Made by a program: the position numbers and the translations under genes. Shown in pieces: positions 38,980 to 51,945 of a stretch of DNA of 64,000 nt. Each line of letters opens with the position of its first letter. Positions within the stretch are counted from its first letter, which is position 1. The stretch comes from Macrobrachium rosenbergii (lineage: Eukaryota; Arthropoda; Malacostraca; Decapoda; Palaemonidae): positions 24,822,891-24,886,890 of the forward strand of contig NC_089762.1 in NCBI RefSeq assembly GCF_040412425.1. Direction: 5' to 3'. A model generated the notes under the pieces. That model was not told the origin of the DNA. It worked only from the letters and a program-made list of their open reading frames with translations, and made no database searches.

Positions 38980-38983
<4 letters not shown>
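38295..38983. other. Non-coding interval, nothing recognised
   Basis: Unique AT-rich DNA between the CT array and the Penelope-like copies. Confidence 0.5.

Positions 38984-39052
<69 letters not shown>
38984..39052. repeat. (TA)n microsatellite
   Basis: About 68 bp of perfect TA. Confidence 0.97.
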
Positions 39053-39054
<2 letters not shown>

Positions 39055-39108
39055 CAAATGCCACGAACAAATTATACATTCATCACGTTCCATATCTTCA
39101 TGATTCAG

Positions 39109-39110
<2 letters not shown>

Positions 39111-39182
<72 letters not shown>
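39111..39182. repeat. (CA)n(TA)n compound microsatellite
   Basis: 34 bp of CA then 38 bp of TA. It lies about 30 bp beyond the 3' end of the left Penelope-like copy. Confidence 0.97.
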
Positions 39183-39185
<3 letters not shown>

Positions 39186-39213
39186 TGTCTTTTCCTGTAA
39201 TACTACAGTGTAA

Positions 39214-39806
39214 TATGAAAATAAGAAGGCCCATAAAACACTATTTAAACGTTGAAACCATATATTTCAGGCACTTGTTTCTGTGCCCCTGTTCACTGGT
39301 AGAATATGGACAGGTGGAAAGTTACAATGGTATATATACAAAAACATGAAGGTGTGGCCTTAGGCCTCCGATGTTAAGGAGGTGGCGTTTCTTAAGAAGG
39401 AGGAGAGATTGACCAAATTCCCTAGTGGTTTTTGCCTCATTAGCTCCCGTTTGGCGATGGATCTGGCGGTCGCGTTTCTTGGGTCATCTTCTTCAAAACG
39501 GGTGCGAGGATTAAGGTGTCAATGGCGTCCGATTTCCAATGTCCTCCTGACAGGTTCATATTGTTGGTTTGATTGATGATAGCAGATTCCAGCATCTTTC
39601 TTTTGTACGGACAGCTACTTGAAAACCAACTCCGCCCCACTCCAGTTAATGACATGCCCTGTATTTCTAATATGTAGGAAAATTCCCGAACTCTCCGAAG
39701 CGTAACGTACTGATCTTTTGTGCTCTGTTATTCTTTGCGAGAGCGATCTACCTGTCTCGCCTACATAAATGTCATGACAATTGCTATACTCCATCGGCTC
39801 CTTCAT
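39214..39806 (-). mobile_element. Penelope-like element, endonuclease and 3' end (left copy)
   Basis: The minus-strand frame 39806-39615 shows a GIY-YIG endonuclease signature, DIYVGETGRSLSQRITEHKR, which is diagnostic of Penelope-like elements (RT plus GIY-YIG nuclease). After a 2-bp deletion (stop after VFK) the frame continues as SSCPYKRKMLESAIINQTNN and GGHWKSDAIDTLIL. A 3' untranslated part follows with ATGGTTTCAACGTTTAAATA near the end at 39214. It is the inverted counterpart of 42135-42687. The RT is missing, so the copy is 5' truncated at about 39800. Confidence 0.85.
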
Positions 39807-40071
39807 GGCGAAAAGGGCAGGGCATGGGAGGTGACCGGCGCTGCCACATCAAATATTCCCACTCACGTTGTATGGTATATGAAGGCAGCATAAGTTATAC
39901 AACACAAATATAATTGGTTGCTAATCAATTTTTGCCAATTATTAAAGGCCCTCGTAATTTTCTAGCATTTAACAACAATAAAACAACACGTTTATTCTTA
40001 AACGTGGCAAAAAAAATTTCCAGCGCTGCCAGTTCCTCTCTCACGTGTTAAGCTGACCTCAGGGCATAAAG

Positions 40072-40580
40072 ATGTCAAACAGCCCATGCCTCCACAAGGG
40101 AAGCTCAGTCAAAACACTCACTGACTCATTAAGGAGTCTGTCGCCTTACAAACAACATGGAACGATGGAAGGAGGTCCTCATTCCCGCATTAATCTTCAT
40201 CCACAGGCTCGAGAAATCGTTCATAGGGTCGTTAAGTACTTTTCTAAAGAAAAGGCAAACCGTGGACCCATTGCGGATATCAGAAAAACACTGCAACGCG
40301 CCTCAGAAGCAACAATGATACCGGAGAGAACAATCAGCAGGATTTGCAAAGAAGGCAAAGATACGGAAGAGAGATGCGGCACAGCAATTTTCCTGGAACG
40401 GGAGAAGCATCAACCGAGAACCGTGACAGATGTCAAAATCGACAAGAGCGTTTTACATAGAACTGTTTTAGACTCATGTAAGGAAGGAAGTACCAACGCT
40501 TGATATAATCAAAGACGCGTTAAAACACAAGATATTTTTCATCGGGTATGGGCATTCATGCAAAGGTATCTTGTATGTTA
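40072..40580 (+). pseudogene. Transposase-like helix-turn-helix protein, frameshifted
   Basis: The open part (40072-40503, 143 codons) contains LHPQAREIVHRVVKYFSKEK, then RASEATMIPERTISRICKEG, a helix-turn-helix, then VTDVKIDKSVLHRTV. This layout matches N-terminal DNA-binding regions of DDE (Tc1/mariner-like) transposases found in arthropod genomes. The family continues with a KEGxxPTLxxI motif. Here a one-base shift near 40485 puts VPTLDIIKDALKHKIFFIG in another frame. No DDE catalytic domain follows. It lies between the two inverted Penelope-like copies. Assignment is by motif memory only. Confidence 0.5.
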
Positions 40581-40830
40581 TAACGATAAAAACTGATACA
40601 AAAACAAAGAAAAAAAAACAATGAAATATTCCGAGTAAATGGCAAAGCTGGAGCTAAGTCTGTAAGGAAAAGAAGATATATGAATAGAAAAATGTTATGA
40701 ATACTCTAACTGGAAAGAAACGAAGGACCATATTATGAATAGATGATAAATTAAATAGCTGCTGGTAATCTTATTTGTGTAACCTATGTATATATCTTAT
40801 CTGTTACACAAATCCTTTTCAAATGCCAAT

Positions 40831-40832
<2 letters not shown>

Positions 40833-40919
<87 letters not shown>

Positions 40920-40920
40920 A
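40833..40920. repeat. (CT)n(TA)n compound microsatellite
   Basis: 38 bp of CT passing into about 50 bp of TA with one TTA interruption. Confidence 0.96.
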
Positions 40921-41277
40921 GACACATACTGTATATATACACAGTAAATTGACACAAAAAACAAGTAAATTAAAAAGTGGGAAGTCAGTAGCGTGAGATA
41001 ATCACAAGGAAGGTCCAAAAGAGATTCAATTAGGCCTATATGAAAAACAGAGACCTGGAAGAACGGAAATATTTCTGAAGGAGTGTCGAGGCAATAGGGA
41101 ACACCAGAAGTATATTGCTCCCAGGAGACATTAACAAACACCAAGAGGTTAAACCTCTTGACAAAGCACGGATTAAAAGGGGTAAATGGGAAGGGTAGGC
41201 CTTTAAAACTCGAGACAAGTACATTTGGCAACGTAGGGGACAACGCCTAAATCGCCATGAAGGAGCCGATAGGGTAT

Positions 41278-41987
41278 ACACGGTATCTTGTAAACTCCGG
41301 CTTCTTCCCTTTTGTTATTTAAGTATACGTTAACGAGCGAACTCCCGATGGATTTGGGATAATGGAAAATGAAAGGATTATCAGAACTGAGTTGCTCAGT
41401 GGCCTTTTGGATGTTTTCATCGTATGGAAGCTTTTATTTTGTTGTTGAAATCTATTTGTCTGTTGTGAGGGGACCTCTGTAGTATATTTTATTTGCTTTA
41501 TTAATAGCCCTCTCTGATAATGTGTGGTGGATAGAGCAGTTGCGTTAGGTGTTGGCGATCGTGTTAAATTCTGATCCAGGTACTCATTTGAACATATCCT
41601 AAGTCCTCTGAGGAATAGGTTGCACCCTACCATGATTTTTACGGAGACGTCGGGTAGCTTAAGAAAATGAATGTAGGAGACAGCGAAGGTGGGTTTTCTA
41701 TATACTGTAAATGCATACCTGTTCTGTTTTCTTATGATCAGTACATCTAGGAACGGCAGTTTTCCGTCCTTTTCCCATTCTGTTTTAAATTTTATGGTCG
41801 GAACTAGCGAATTTAGCCTATTAAAAATTCCTAAAGTCCCCAGCCATTGTCCCAGAAAGTAAAGATATCATCTACGTATCTAAGCCAGATCATGTTATGG
41901 GGTTTGATAGACGACAAAAGTTCTGTTTCGAAATATTCCATGTACAAGTTTGCTAGAAGGGGTGATAGGGGACTTCCCATGCTACAG
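41278..41987 (-). mobile_element. Penelope-like element, inverted RT segment
   Basis: Read on the minus strand from 41987: GCSMGSPLSPLLANLYMEYF, then WLRYVDDIFTFW with the catalytic YVDD at 41878-41867, then (after frameshifts) KLPFLDVLI and the frame VGCNLFLRGLRICSNEYLDQ at 41633-41319, ending in the sequence just before the nuclease. It covers only the palm part of the reverse transcriptase. Its last 133 bp (41278-41410) are repeated in inverted orientation at 41988-42120 with one mismatch seen. Confidence 0.85.
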
Positions 41988-42679
41988 CCAAAAGGCCACT
42001 GAGCAACTCAGTTCTGATAATCCTTTCATTTTCCATTATCCCAAATCCATCGGGAGTTCGCTCGTTAACGTATACTTAAATAACAAAAGGGAAGAAGCTG
42101 GAGTTTACAAGATACCGTGTAGCAAATGCTCACGATATTTATGTAGGAGACAGGTAGATCGCTCTCGCAAAGAATAACAGAGCACAAAAGATCAGTACGT
42201 TACGCTTCGGAGAGTTCGGGAATTTTCCTACATATTAGAAATACAGGGCATGTCATTAACTGGAGTGGGGCGGAGTTGGTTTTCAAGAGTAGCTGTCCGT
42301 ACAAAAGAAAGATGCTGGAATCTGCTATCATCAATCAAACCAACAATATGAACCTGTCAGAGGACATTGGAAATCGGACGCCATTGACACCTTAATCCTC
42401 GCACCCGTTTTGAAGAAGATGACCCAAGAAACGCGACCGCCAGATCCATCGCCAAACGGGAGCTAATGAGGCCAAAACCACTAGGGAATTTGGTCAATCT
42501 CTCCTTCTTAAGAAACGCCACCTCCTTAACATCGGAGGCCCAAGGCCACACCTTCATGTTTTTGTATATACCATTGTAACTTTCCACCTGTCCATATTCT
42601 ACCAGTGAACAGGGCACAGAAACAAGTGCCCGAAATATATGGTTTCAACGTTTAAATAGTGTTTTATGGGCCTTCTTAT

Positions 42680-42687
<8 letters not shown>
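41988..42687 (+). mobile_element. Penelope-like element, endonuclease and 3' end (right copy)
   Basis: Plus-strand partner of the inverted RT segment. The frame 41950-42177 reads FHYPKSIGSSLVNVYLNNKR, then AGVYKIPCSKCSRYL, which is the approach to the GIY-YIG domain. A 2-bp deletion at about 42146 (GTAGGAGACAGG against GTAGGCGAGACAGG in the left copy) then shifts the nuclease out of frame. The remainder (42178-42687) is nearly identical to the complement of 39214-39776, including the 3' end. It stops at the TA array starting at 42684. Confidence 0.85.

Positions 42688-42775
<88 letters not shown>
42684..42775. repeat. (TA)n microsatellite at retroelement 3' end
   Basis: About 90 bp of perfect TA that starts directly at the end of the right Penelope-like copy. 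Confidence 0.97.
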
Positions 42776-42778
<3 letters not shown>

Positions 42779-44455
42779 ACATATTACAATCACCTAAAAC
42801 GTACTAGTTAAGAGAAAGAACATATCTAAATCGTTAGGTTACAGATTACAAATGACCGAAGTTATAATGCAGACGGCGGTCACATATCGGAGGACATCCT
42901 TTCCAAGAGATACAAAGTTAAATTCTAAGCAAAGCCAAATCTCTACATATCTAAGGACAACAGGACAAAACACAGACTAATGATGATCCCTTGAGCATAT
43001 ACAACCTAATACACGTGAACCACGGGAGGCCTTGAAATGCCAAGCCTGGTTGACTCATCTTATAAACTGGCACCGGAGCACAGACAAGCTTCCAACGAGT
43101 GAAATACCGAAGTCAAGAAGGCGAGATTAAGATAAAATAGATAATATTCTTGGACCTCGCCGGTTCGTAAGGTCCGTACACTTACCTCCTCACTCATACG
43201 TATCAAGGCGACAGACATGCGTGAGCTCTAACCTAACAAAAGGACACACACAAACACACAAAACCTAATTAACGAAGACCACGATCTTGACAGCCGCTAT
43301 CAACCTGTCACAGACATGACTACTGTATGTGCACGAGCCGAACATAAAAAGAGACACGTCGTCTGGCTGTAATGAGTTAGTCTGCTTAACCTACCACTGG
43401 CAGTCCCTCTCCACGCCTTCGGGAATAACTTTACACATTAGAACGTTATATACAAAGTCAAACTTCCGCTTTTACTGGCTCCAGAAACCATCGTAGTAAA
43501 TTGTAAAAGATAACGTCGAGATACTTGAAGTGACCATGGCATTTACCATGAAGTATGATTTCAATTCTCTCCCTTCTAAGACCTTACGATTGAGCAGCAA
43601 AACCAGACCTCATCGCGCAATACGCATACTCCAATGTCTTATTTTCCGAACTGTTATATAACGCAGCAAGCGTAATTTACAGGGCAGAAACCCATAATGC
43701 ATTGGGACGCACGCACACGCGCACACACATATAGCCTACACAAAGAACGCACCTGGGAGTTCTGCGCGATCATTCACGGCATTTGCAATCAATAAGAATC
43801 ACTGCTGTAATAAAGAATATTACGCCACTTGACAGGGCATTTATCAAAATATAAATCGATTTTTACTCATGTTATCTGCATCTCAGCCGACGTAATCCTA
43901 TTCAAAAGCATGGTTAAATCTAAACAACTTGGCGTTAATCGTCGCATTAAGCCAGCGTATACAACACTGAAGACTTATGTGATCGAGAAATAAAAACGTT
44001 CGATTTTCCTTACAATATAGAAATCTAACTTCGAATTAATCCCCCACCACACACTCCCTTCCTGTGTTTAGCCGTGGGCCAAAACTCACTCCTAGAAACT
44101 CCCTCTTATTTTTAGAGTGCCAGCTCTAGCGCTCTGATTTCATCAAGGTGCTAATACTTGTCACTCGTTACCGACAGCTTAAACAATCTACACGTGAGGG
44201 TGGGGTTTGAATACTAATGCGACTGTCCAAGATAGTACGTACAAGGTCGTGGGTACATAGGGTACCTTTTTAACTAGGCAGTGCGAGCCAGCCGTATGAA
44301 GCGTATGAAAGCAAAAGGTATATAAAGTGGGAGTGTTCGTAAAATTGACAAGATGACCGCGTTTAAGTGGGGTATGAAAATTTAAGAAATTAAATTAAAG
44401 GGTGAATATAAGTTCGAACTGTGCAGGTTATGATGATTAAAAACAAAATATTTAC
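42776..44455. other. Non-coding interval, nothing recognised
   Basis: Unique DNA with no arrays longer than a few units. Locally less AT-rich than the flanks around 43.0-43.4 kb. No plausible coding frame. Confidence 0.5.
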
Positions 44456-46262
<1,807 letters not shown>

Positions 46263-46263
46263 C

Positions 46264-46297
<34 letters not shown>
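46263..46297. repeat. (ATT)n microsatellite
   Basis: About 11 ATT units. Confidence 0.95.
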
Positions 46298-46298
<1 letters not shown>

Positions 46299-46407
46299 GC
46301 CCTCGCTGGAAAAGCAGAATACTGTAAGTCCAAGAATCATTAACAATTGCGATCCCGACATGAAATGGAAACTGAATCCTACTGACTGAAATTCTTGTTT
46401 TCATGAA

Positions 46408-46411
<4 letters not shown>

Positions 46412-46477
<66 letters not shown>
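46412..46477. repeat. (GA)n(GT)n compound microsatellite
   Basis: 32 bp of GA passing directly into about 34 bp of GT. The first unit of the minisatellite follows. Confidence 0.97.
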
Positions 46478-46479
<2 letters not shown>

Positions 46480-46778
46480 CCTTCCTTAACAGGTTACTTG
46501 AATCACAAATAACACACAAAAAAATCCTTAGCATGTATTTGTATTCAACAGGTTACTGAATCACAAATAAGAGAAAAATAACCTTAACGTGTGTGTGTGT
46601 TACTTTTTTAACATGTTACACGAATCACAAGTAACTTAAAAACAACCTTAAACCGCGCGCGTGTTCCTTTTTTAACAGGTTATATGAACCACAAGTGACA
46701 AAAAACAACCTTAACGTGTGTGTGTTCCTTTATAACAGGTTACACGAATCAGAAATAACCTACAAACAACTTAAACAA
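46478..46778. repeat. Minisatellite of 59-64 bp units
   Basis: Five diverged units anchored by AACAGGTTAC at 46488, 46547, 46610 (AACATGTTAC), 46674 and 46734. Each has GAATCACAAATAAC-like and AACAACCTTAA-like segments and, in most, a short GTGTGTG or GCGCGCGTG stretch before a CCTTTTTT run. Confidence 0.85.
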
Positions 46779-47334
46779 AACTCCAGAGCAAAATTTTGAG
46801 TCCTAGTTACCCCACACACAAAAAAAACCTCTCTCAGCAGAATTATCCGACCTATCGTAAGAATACTCCTTTCACCATTCCTTAACCCCCTCCCTATACA
46901 AGTTACTTCTGTATTCTTAAAAATCCGTCTACCTTCCGCAACTCCTTTTTTTTATTTCTTTATAAACATTTCCACGACTTATCGATATTCTAAAACCAAT
47001 AGGTTACTAGTTTAACCATCGACAAGGGATAACTACACATTAACCGACTACGATGCGAGGCCCAAAGACTTCATGCTTCCTTCCGCTGAAACTGTATATA
47101 ATGCAACTATAAAAGAAACTCTCTCAAATACAACTCAGGAACATACATGGTCGGTCACTTTCAATTTTGTAATTTTTGGCGTCGATTCAACAGCGCCTGC
47201 TTTACACTAGTCCGGTGGCTGCTTTACTGTAAAAGGAAAGCAAGCTTTTGGCGATGTATTTCAACGAAAAGAGTAATGAGAAATATTGTGCCTTATCCCT
47301 CTTTTCTTATTGCTAAACTAACTAGATAATGTAC

Positions 47335-47645
47335 AGTTTATAGTACATGTGCACAAAGCTTTAAGAAGAATGTTAGGAGTCAGATGGCAGGATACAGTTA
47401 ACAGTGATAAAATGCGTAGATGAGATAATGCTGAAAGGATGGAGAAGGCTTGGATATGGCCTTCGTACACTACGTGACTGTATCAGCCAAGGCTCCTGTG
47501 GGTACATGAGTTGGAAGGCCCAGACCTGCTTGGATAAGAAAAGAGAGGCCGGAGACGTACAGAGATCTGTGAAGATAAGGCACAGGAAAGGCATGAGTCA
47601 CGCGGCGATGGATGCGATACTGGACCTAAATATTTATGGGGTTTA
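47335..47645 (+). mobile_element. LINE 3'-terminal remnant
   Basis: Translates as KALRRMLGVRWQDTVNSDKM followed, after stops and shifts, by a region rich in KRGRRRT-like residues. This is the C-terminal tail typical of some non-LTR ORF2 proteins (LRRxLGxxWxD with a later RGRPRxxW motif). It lies about 55 bp upstream of a GA array. It may belong to the same family as the RT remnants but does not overlap them. Confidence 0.6.
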
Positions 47646-47723
47646 GACACAACGAATTTGTCCTTGTCTTTTTCCGAAGAACAATGATCACTTAGCTTTC
47701 AAGCTGTCAGTTACTCTCATAGG

Positions 47724-47727
<4 letters not shown>

Positions 47728-47792
<65 letters not shown>
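47728..47792. repeat. (GA)n microsatellite
   Basis: About 32 perfect GA units on the + strand. Confidence 0.97.
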
Positions 47793-47796
<4 letters not shown>

Positions 47797-48370
47797 CTCT
47801 AAGATTATGCTTGGAATGTGGTCAGGTTACTCCATTAGCTACACATCGTTGTGGTACCTCATGGTCTGCCGTCTACCACCCAATCTTTATAACTCCAATA
47901 ATATGTACTGTAGTTTTATTACGTCTGGATACCTACGCCAAGAATAGTCATCAGTTACCCAGTGAGTAGTTTGGTCTCCCAAGGGACTGCTTGTACAAAA
48001 ATCTGCAAATTCTGGTCATGAACTGCCTCTGATTACCTTGTCCTGAGGACAGTTTTTTTTATCCAACTTTCGTTGAGACAGAAGTGCGTTGGGGGACCAT
48101 TTTCAAGTGTTATTAAATGTGTAACAATGCATAGAACATTTATTGGCGGGTACTGTAGTGAACAGCGGAATATACTTTTTATATATAAGCATATGTAGAT
48201 AATGATGTTCTGTTTACCTCGACCTAACTGACTGTACACCTGAGACTGCGGATTCTGGTTTTTCAGTGGCAATATTTCTTCTTCAACAACACGACACTCA
48301 CTTCAACATTCGTGATTACCCAAATACACCGGCCCACAGACTTCTTCAACTGCACGAAAACCGCTTTGAT

Positions 48371-48397
48371 AAAAAAAAAAAAAAAAAAAAAAAAAAA
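48371..48397 (+). repeat. A27 tract
   Basis: 27 consecutive A. It could be the tail of a plus-strand retroposon ending at 48370, but the upstream 110 bp match nothing I recognise. Confidence 0.85.
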
Positions 48398-49263
48398 CTT
48401 CCCAGATTTCTGGAGACCTATACGACTGAAAGAAAAGTTTTTATTCTTTCATTCTCCTACGTTCTGAATAGTAACCCCAATTTTGGGCTTCAGCAGCTCA
48501 CTCGCATCTTAAACAACTGGACAAAAATCTGAGCTCTATTGAATTTCTTATTCCAGACCTCCTGACTACAAGAAACAATTACTACTCGATTTACTTGTAA
48601 TCTAGCAGTACTGGCTTTTCTTCTGTGAAAGATAATACGAGGCAGTTTTCTGGCAGTCACGTAGCAGCATCGTTGAACTTCAGAAATAAAACAATCATAG
48701 AGTCCGACACCTTTGAGGAAACATGACGGGCACTTACGATAACGTGAGGGGAAATAATTCACTTACCATTGGCCTAAAAAGAAACAACGCATCAAAAGAA
48801 GGCAACTAGAGGAGGAGAGGGAGGGGGAGGGGGTGACGACAGGATGTTCGTGAGCCGTACGCAGTTCCAATCGATGGACACAATGGAATGCTGGAGGGAG
48901 AAAAGAACCGTCGGAGAGGAATCAGGATGGGTGGGCTGGGGTGGGTGGGACCAATGCGGATGCCTATTATTAGAAGCCTCATAAACGAAAAGGAAAACAA
49001 ATTAAAAGGCAGGCCACGCTCATGCAATGATACTCCATTTAATTATAAATCAAGAATTAATCGCCGAAAAATGGACTCGTTTCCCGCGAGATAATTTAAG
49101 AAACGTTTACACGCTAAATCCGTTCTATGATCCCGGATCAGTAAATAAACAATTTAAATACATCAAAAACTCTTAACTATTAGTCATCTTCCAATCAAAC
49201 ATTCGAAAGAAGCTATTATGATGGTTTCCTTTTATATCGATTACAAAGATCTAACGCAATTAC

Positions 49264-49699
49264 TTTTTTTTTTTTTTTTACTTTGTTTGGTTTTATGTAC
49301 AACCCTCCACACGGATAATTCCCTCTCTGGCGGGCCCTTGTACGTTTTCAAAATAAGGTGCTTCTTATATTTGATAACTGTCTCTCAGTGTTTTCTCGTC
49401 ATATCGTGGCTCCCGCAGAATAGGAGTCTTTAGTTCTTTTTTAAATTTGCTTTCTTCTTGTACTAAATGGCATAGAAGACTATTAGTTAAAGCCATGATC
49501 CGTATTATTTTTCACCTTTGACACATTATATATACTGTGCACTTATTACCATCATATGTTTTATGTTTAGTATCACTATTGCCCTTCTTTACACAATTTT
49601 TACACTTGAGGATGTTGCTAGCACATTCATGTGATTTGTGATTTTCATCACATCTAGGCCAGGCTTGGTCATTTCTACAACATTTTCTACTCCCAATTT
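49264..49699 (-). mobile_element. Retroposon with ORF1-type gene only, copy 2
   Basis: Minus-strand copy of the element at 13140-14287, truncated at its 5' side near 49699. It retains the end of the ORF: NDQAWPRCDENHKSHECASN with a more complete cysteine set, then LKCKNCVKKGNSDTKHKTYD. About 330 bp of 3' sequence and a terminal A16 follow (T16 at 49264-49279 on the + strand). That poly(A) end, with no reverse transcriptase following the ORF, shows the 3' end of the unit. Confidence 0.75.
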
Positions 49700-50067
49700 C
49701 AGTTTATTTCTACGTAATAATTCTCAAGAAAGAGTTATGAAGGAAAAATTAAGATATTTCCAGATAACAGGACGCAGGTCTAAGTGGTCCACAGTATTTC
49801 ACAGAATCTTTTAGAGTAAATAAAAAAAAAAAAAAAACTCTGGCCTAATTATCTACGTACATCCTAAACTTTTCGTGGCATAAGGTATCATACAAGAATT
49901 ATTATTATTATTATTACTGAATAACCACAAAACATTGGGGGACTTCCTGAAGGACCCCTTGGGCAGTAGTGTCTTTGGGGTGACCAATATAAAGGTCACT
50001 GACTGGCCGCCAAGTAACTATGAATTCCTCTCCGACGAAGAAAATAATTATTTCCGTTTCCGTAATC

Positions 50068-50071
<4 letters not shown>

Positions 50072-50135
<64 letters not shown>
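50072..50135. repeat. (GT)n microsatellite
   Basis: About 32 perfect GT units on the + strand. Confidence 0.97.
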
Positions 50136-50136
<1 letters not shown>

Positions 50137-50304
50137 ACATAAGGGCGCGTTCCCCTCCTCTAACCTAATCATAGCATGATGCACCTTGCTGTTAAACGAC
50201 TGATGTGGGTTGTAGCCAGGATGGACAAAAGTGAGAAAATAAAAAGTGCTCTCATTGCTAAACACGCGCACGCAAAACCATATGTATATATAAATATACA
50301 TTGC

Positions 50305-50334
50305 ACACATACAGACATACATACATACACACAC

Positions 50335-50424
<90 letters not shown>
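50305..50424. repeat. (ACAT)n(CA)n(TA)n compound microsatellite
   Basis: Imperfect ACAT/CA run passing into about 87 bp of perfect TA. Confidence 0.96.
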
Positions 50425-50427
<3 letters not shown>

Positions 50428-50796
50428 GCAAATTCTCTAAATTCGGTTCTAACTACTGCAGTTATATGCAACCCGATGCAAAAATGCATTTTGAGAGTTC
50501 AATTTACTTTCTTCATCGATTCCTGAAAGATCTCAGCTCACAAACTTACTTCCTTCTTTGGCTTATGAAAAGGACCAACAGTTGATCTAACATGGACCAT
50601 TTACAGAAAATAAATACTGTACTAAAGTCACAAAAAAATATACACCAACAAACAACCGCCTTAACCAACCAACCTAATATGGACTGGTAATACATTTTTC
50701 TACAGGTCATTAAAAACTTCCAGCAAAAATGTTTCAGCTATTAATAATGCCAATTGGTATCAGTTCACATAACCAAACCGGCAACCCAACCTCCTC

Positions 50797-50863
<67 letters not shown>

Positions 50864-50880
50864 TACACACAAAATTTCTT
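50797..50880. repeat. (CT)n(CA)n microsatellite
   Basis: About 60 bp of CT with one CCT interruption, then a short CA/TACA end. Confidence 0.96.
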
Positions 50881-51059
50881 GTTACCACCTACCCAAGTGT
50901 TTTTTGGTAGGTTTGGATGTGGGCACCTAAAGGTGGTAGGTAACTGACTCGGATAATGACAGTGGCCCATTCATTTGGCGTAAATGCGGTAGCCAACACA
51001 AGTTCTGGGTCCTTGGCTACATAAGCCCCTCTGTTCATTTGCCAACACGCCGCCTTTCC

Positions 51060-51061
<2 letters not shown>

Positions 51062-51142
<81 letters not shown>
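51062..51142. repeat. (GA)n microsatellite
   Basis: About 40 perfect GA units. With 18396-18478 it is one of the two longest GA arrays here. Confidence 0.97.
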
Positions 51143-51144
<2 letters not shown>

Positions 51145-51831
51145 GAAGCGTTGGAGGAAGGGAGACGGTCGGCACTTGATCTTATTCGCCCGGTTCACTT
51201 TCGACTAAATCACCATTTCACTGACTATTATCACAGTCACGCACGCAACACAGCCACATTCAGTTCGGGAAACATATGGCACCATTATTAACACTGCAGA
51301 TGAGTAATTATAACGACCATTCTTTGAAGGGTGTTACTCCAAGTGTGGCAGTGTCGACCGGCGAGAAACTAAAAATGAATCTTTTGCCACAAAGCAGTAT
51401 GTGAGGAAGGAGAAAGAACTGCTGAATTACAGGAGGGGAAAACAAGCGTACTACGCAATGTGCCAAGGTGCTAATCAGTATTAATATGAAGTCATACGGT
51501 CACTCGCCTACCCTAACGCGGAAGGCATGAGGGGAGAGGGGACGAACTTAAGGATACCCTATAACAAAGGGCTGCAGCAATTTCGCGATCGGCGTCGACA
51601 TTTTCACATACTGTGAGTTGCGGTTCACACTCAGAAATGAACTGCAAGTGTGTGCAAGAAAGTTGATCGGGATATTTAAAAGACCAACGTTCTCCCAAGC
51701 GCAGGCTAAAGAGAGTACACTAAAAGGCTCGTGGACAAAGCAACATCAACGTAGATAACGTGATTAACAAATAAATGGTGAGACTTCACAATCTCGTGAA
51801 AAACAATGTGTAATAAAAATCCACTATTATA

Positions 51832-51945
51832 TAGTAAACTGTATTAGCCTACTATGTAAAAGACAGTTTTTACGTTACCGTAAACACTGATGAGGAACAC
51901 GTGAAATCTCTGCTGCTGTCTTTTACATAGAAATACAGTTTACTA
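51832..51945. other. 114-nt near-perfect hairpin
   Basis: Arms 51832-51866 and 51916-51945 pair over 29 bp with one internal loop (6 against 1 nt). The terminal loop is about 49 nt. The stem contains TAGTAAACTGTATT and CTATGTAAAAGACAG. It could be a very short MITE, a foldback insertion or a small-RNA precursor. The sequence alone does not decide. Confidence 0.75.

Larger units (their letters stand above)
47646..49263. other. Non-coding interval
   Basis: Contains one GA array, an A27 tract and a purine-rich patch at 48808-48835. No gene recognised. Confidence 0.5.
49700..51831. other. Non-coding interval with many arrays
   Basis: Carries GT, TA, CT and GA arrays listed separately, a short ATT run at 49899-49918 and A15 near 49820. 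No gene recognised. Confidence 0.5.

Noticed and set aside
39382..39576. Plus-strand frame over the left Penelope-like copy (and its mirror at 42357-42617 on -)
   Set aside because: Antisense of the nuclease and 3' region. The sense strand gives the recognisable GIY-YIG protein.
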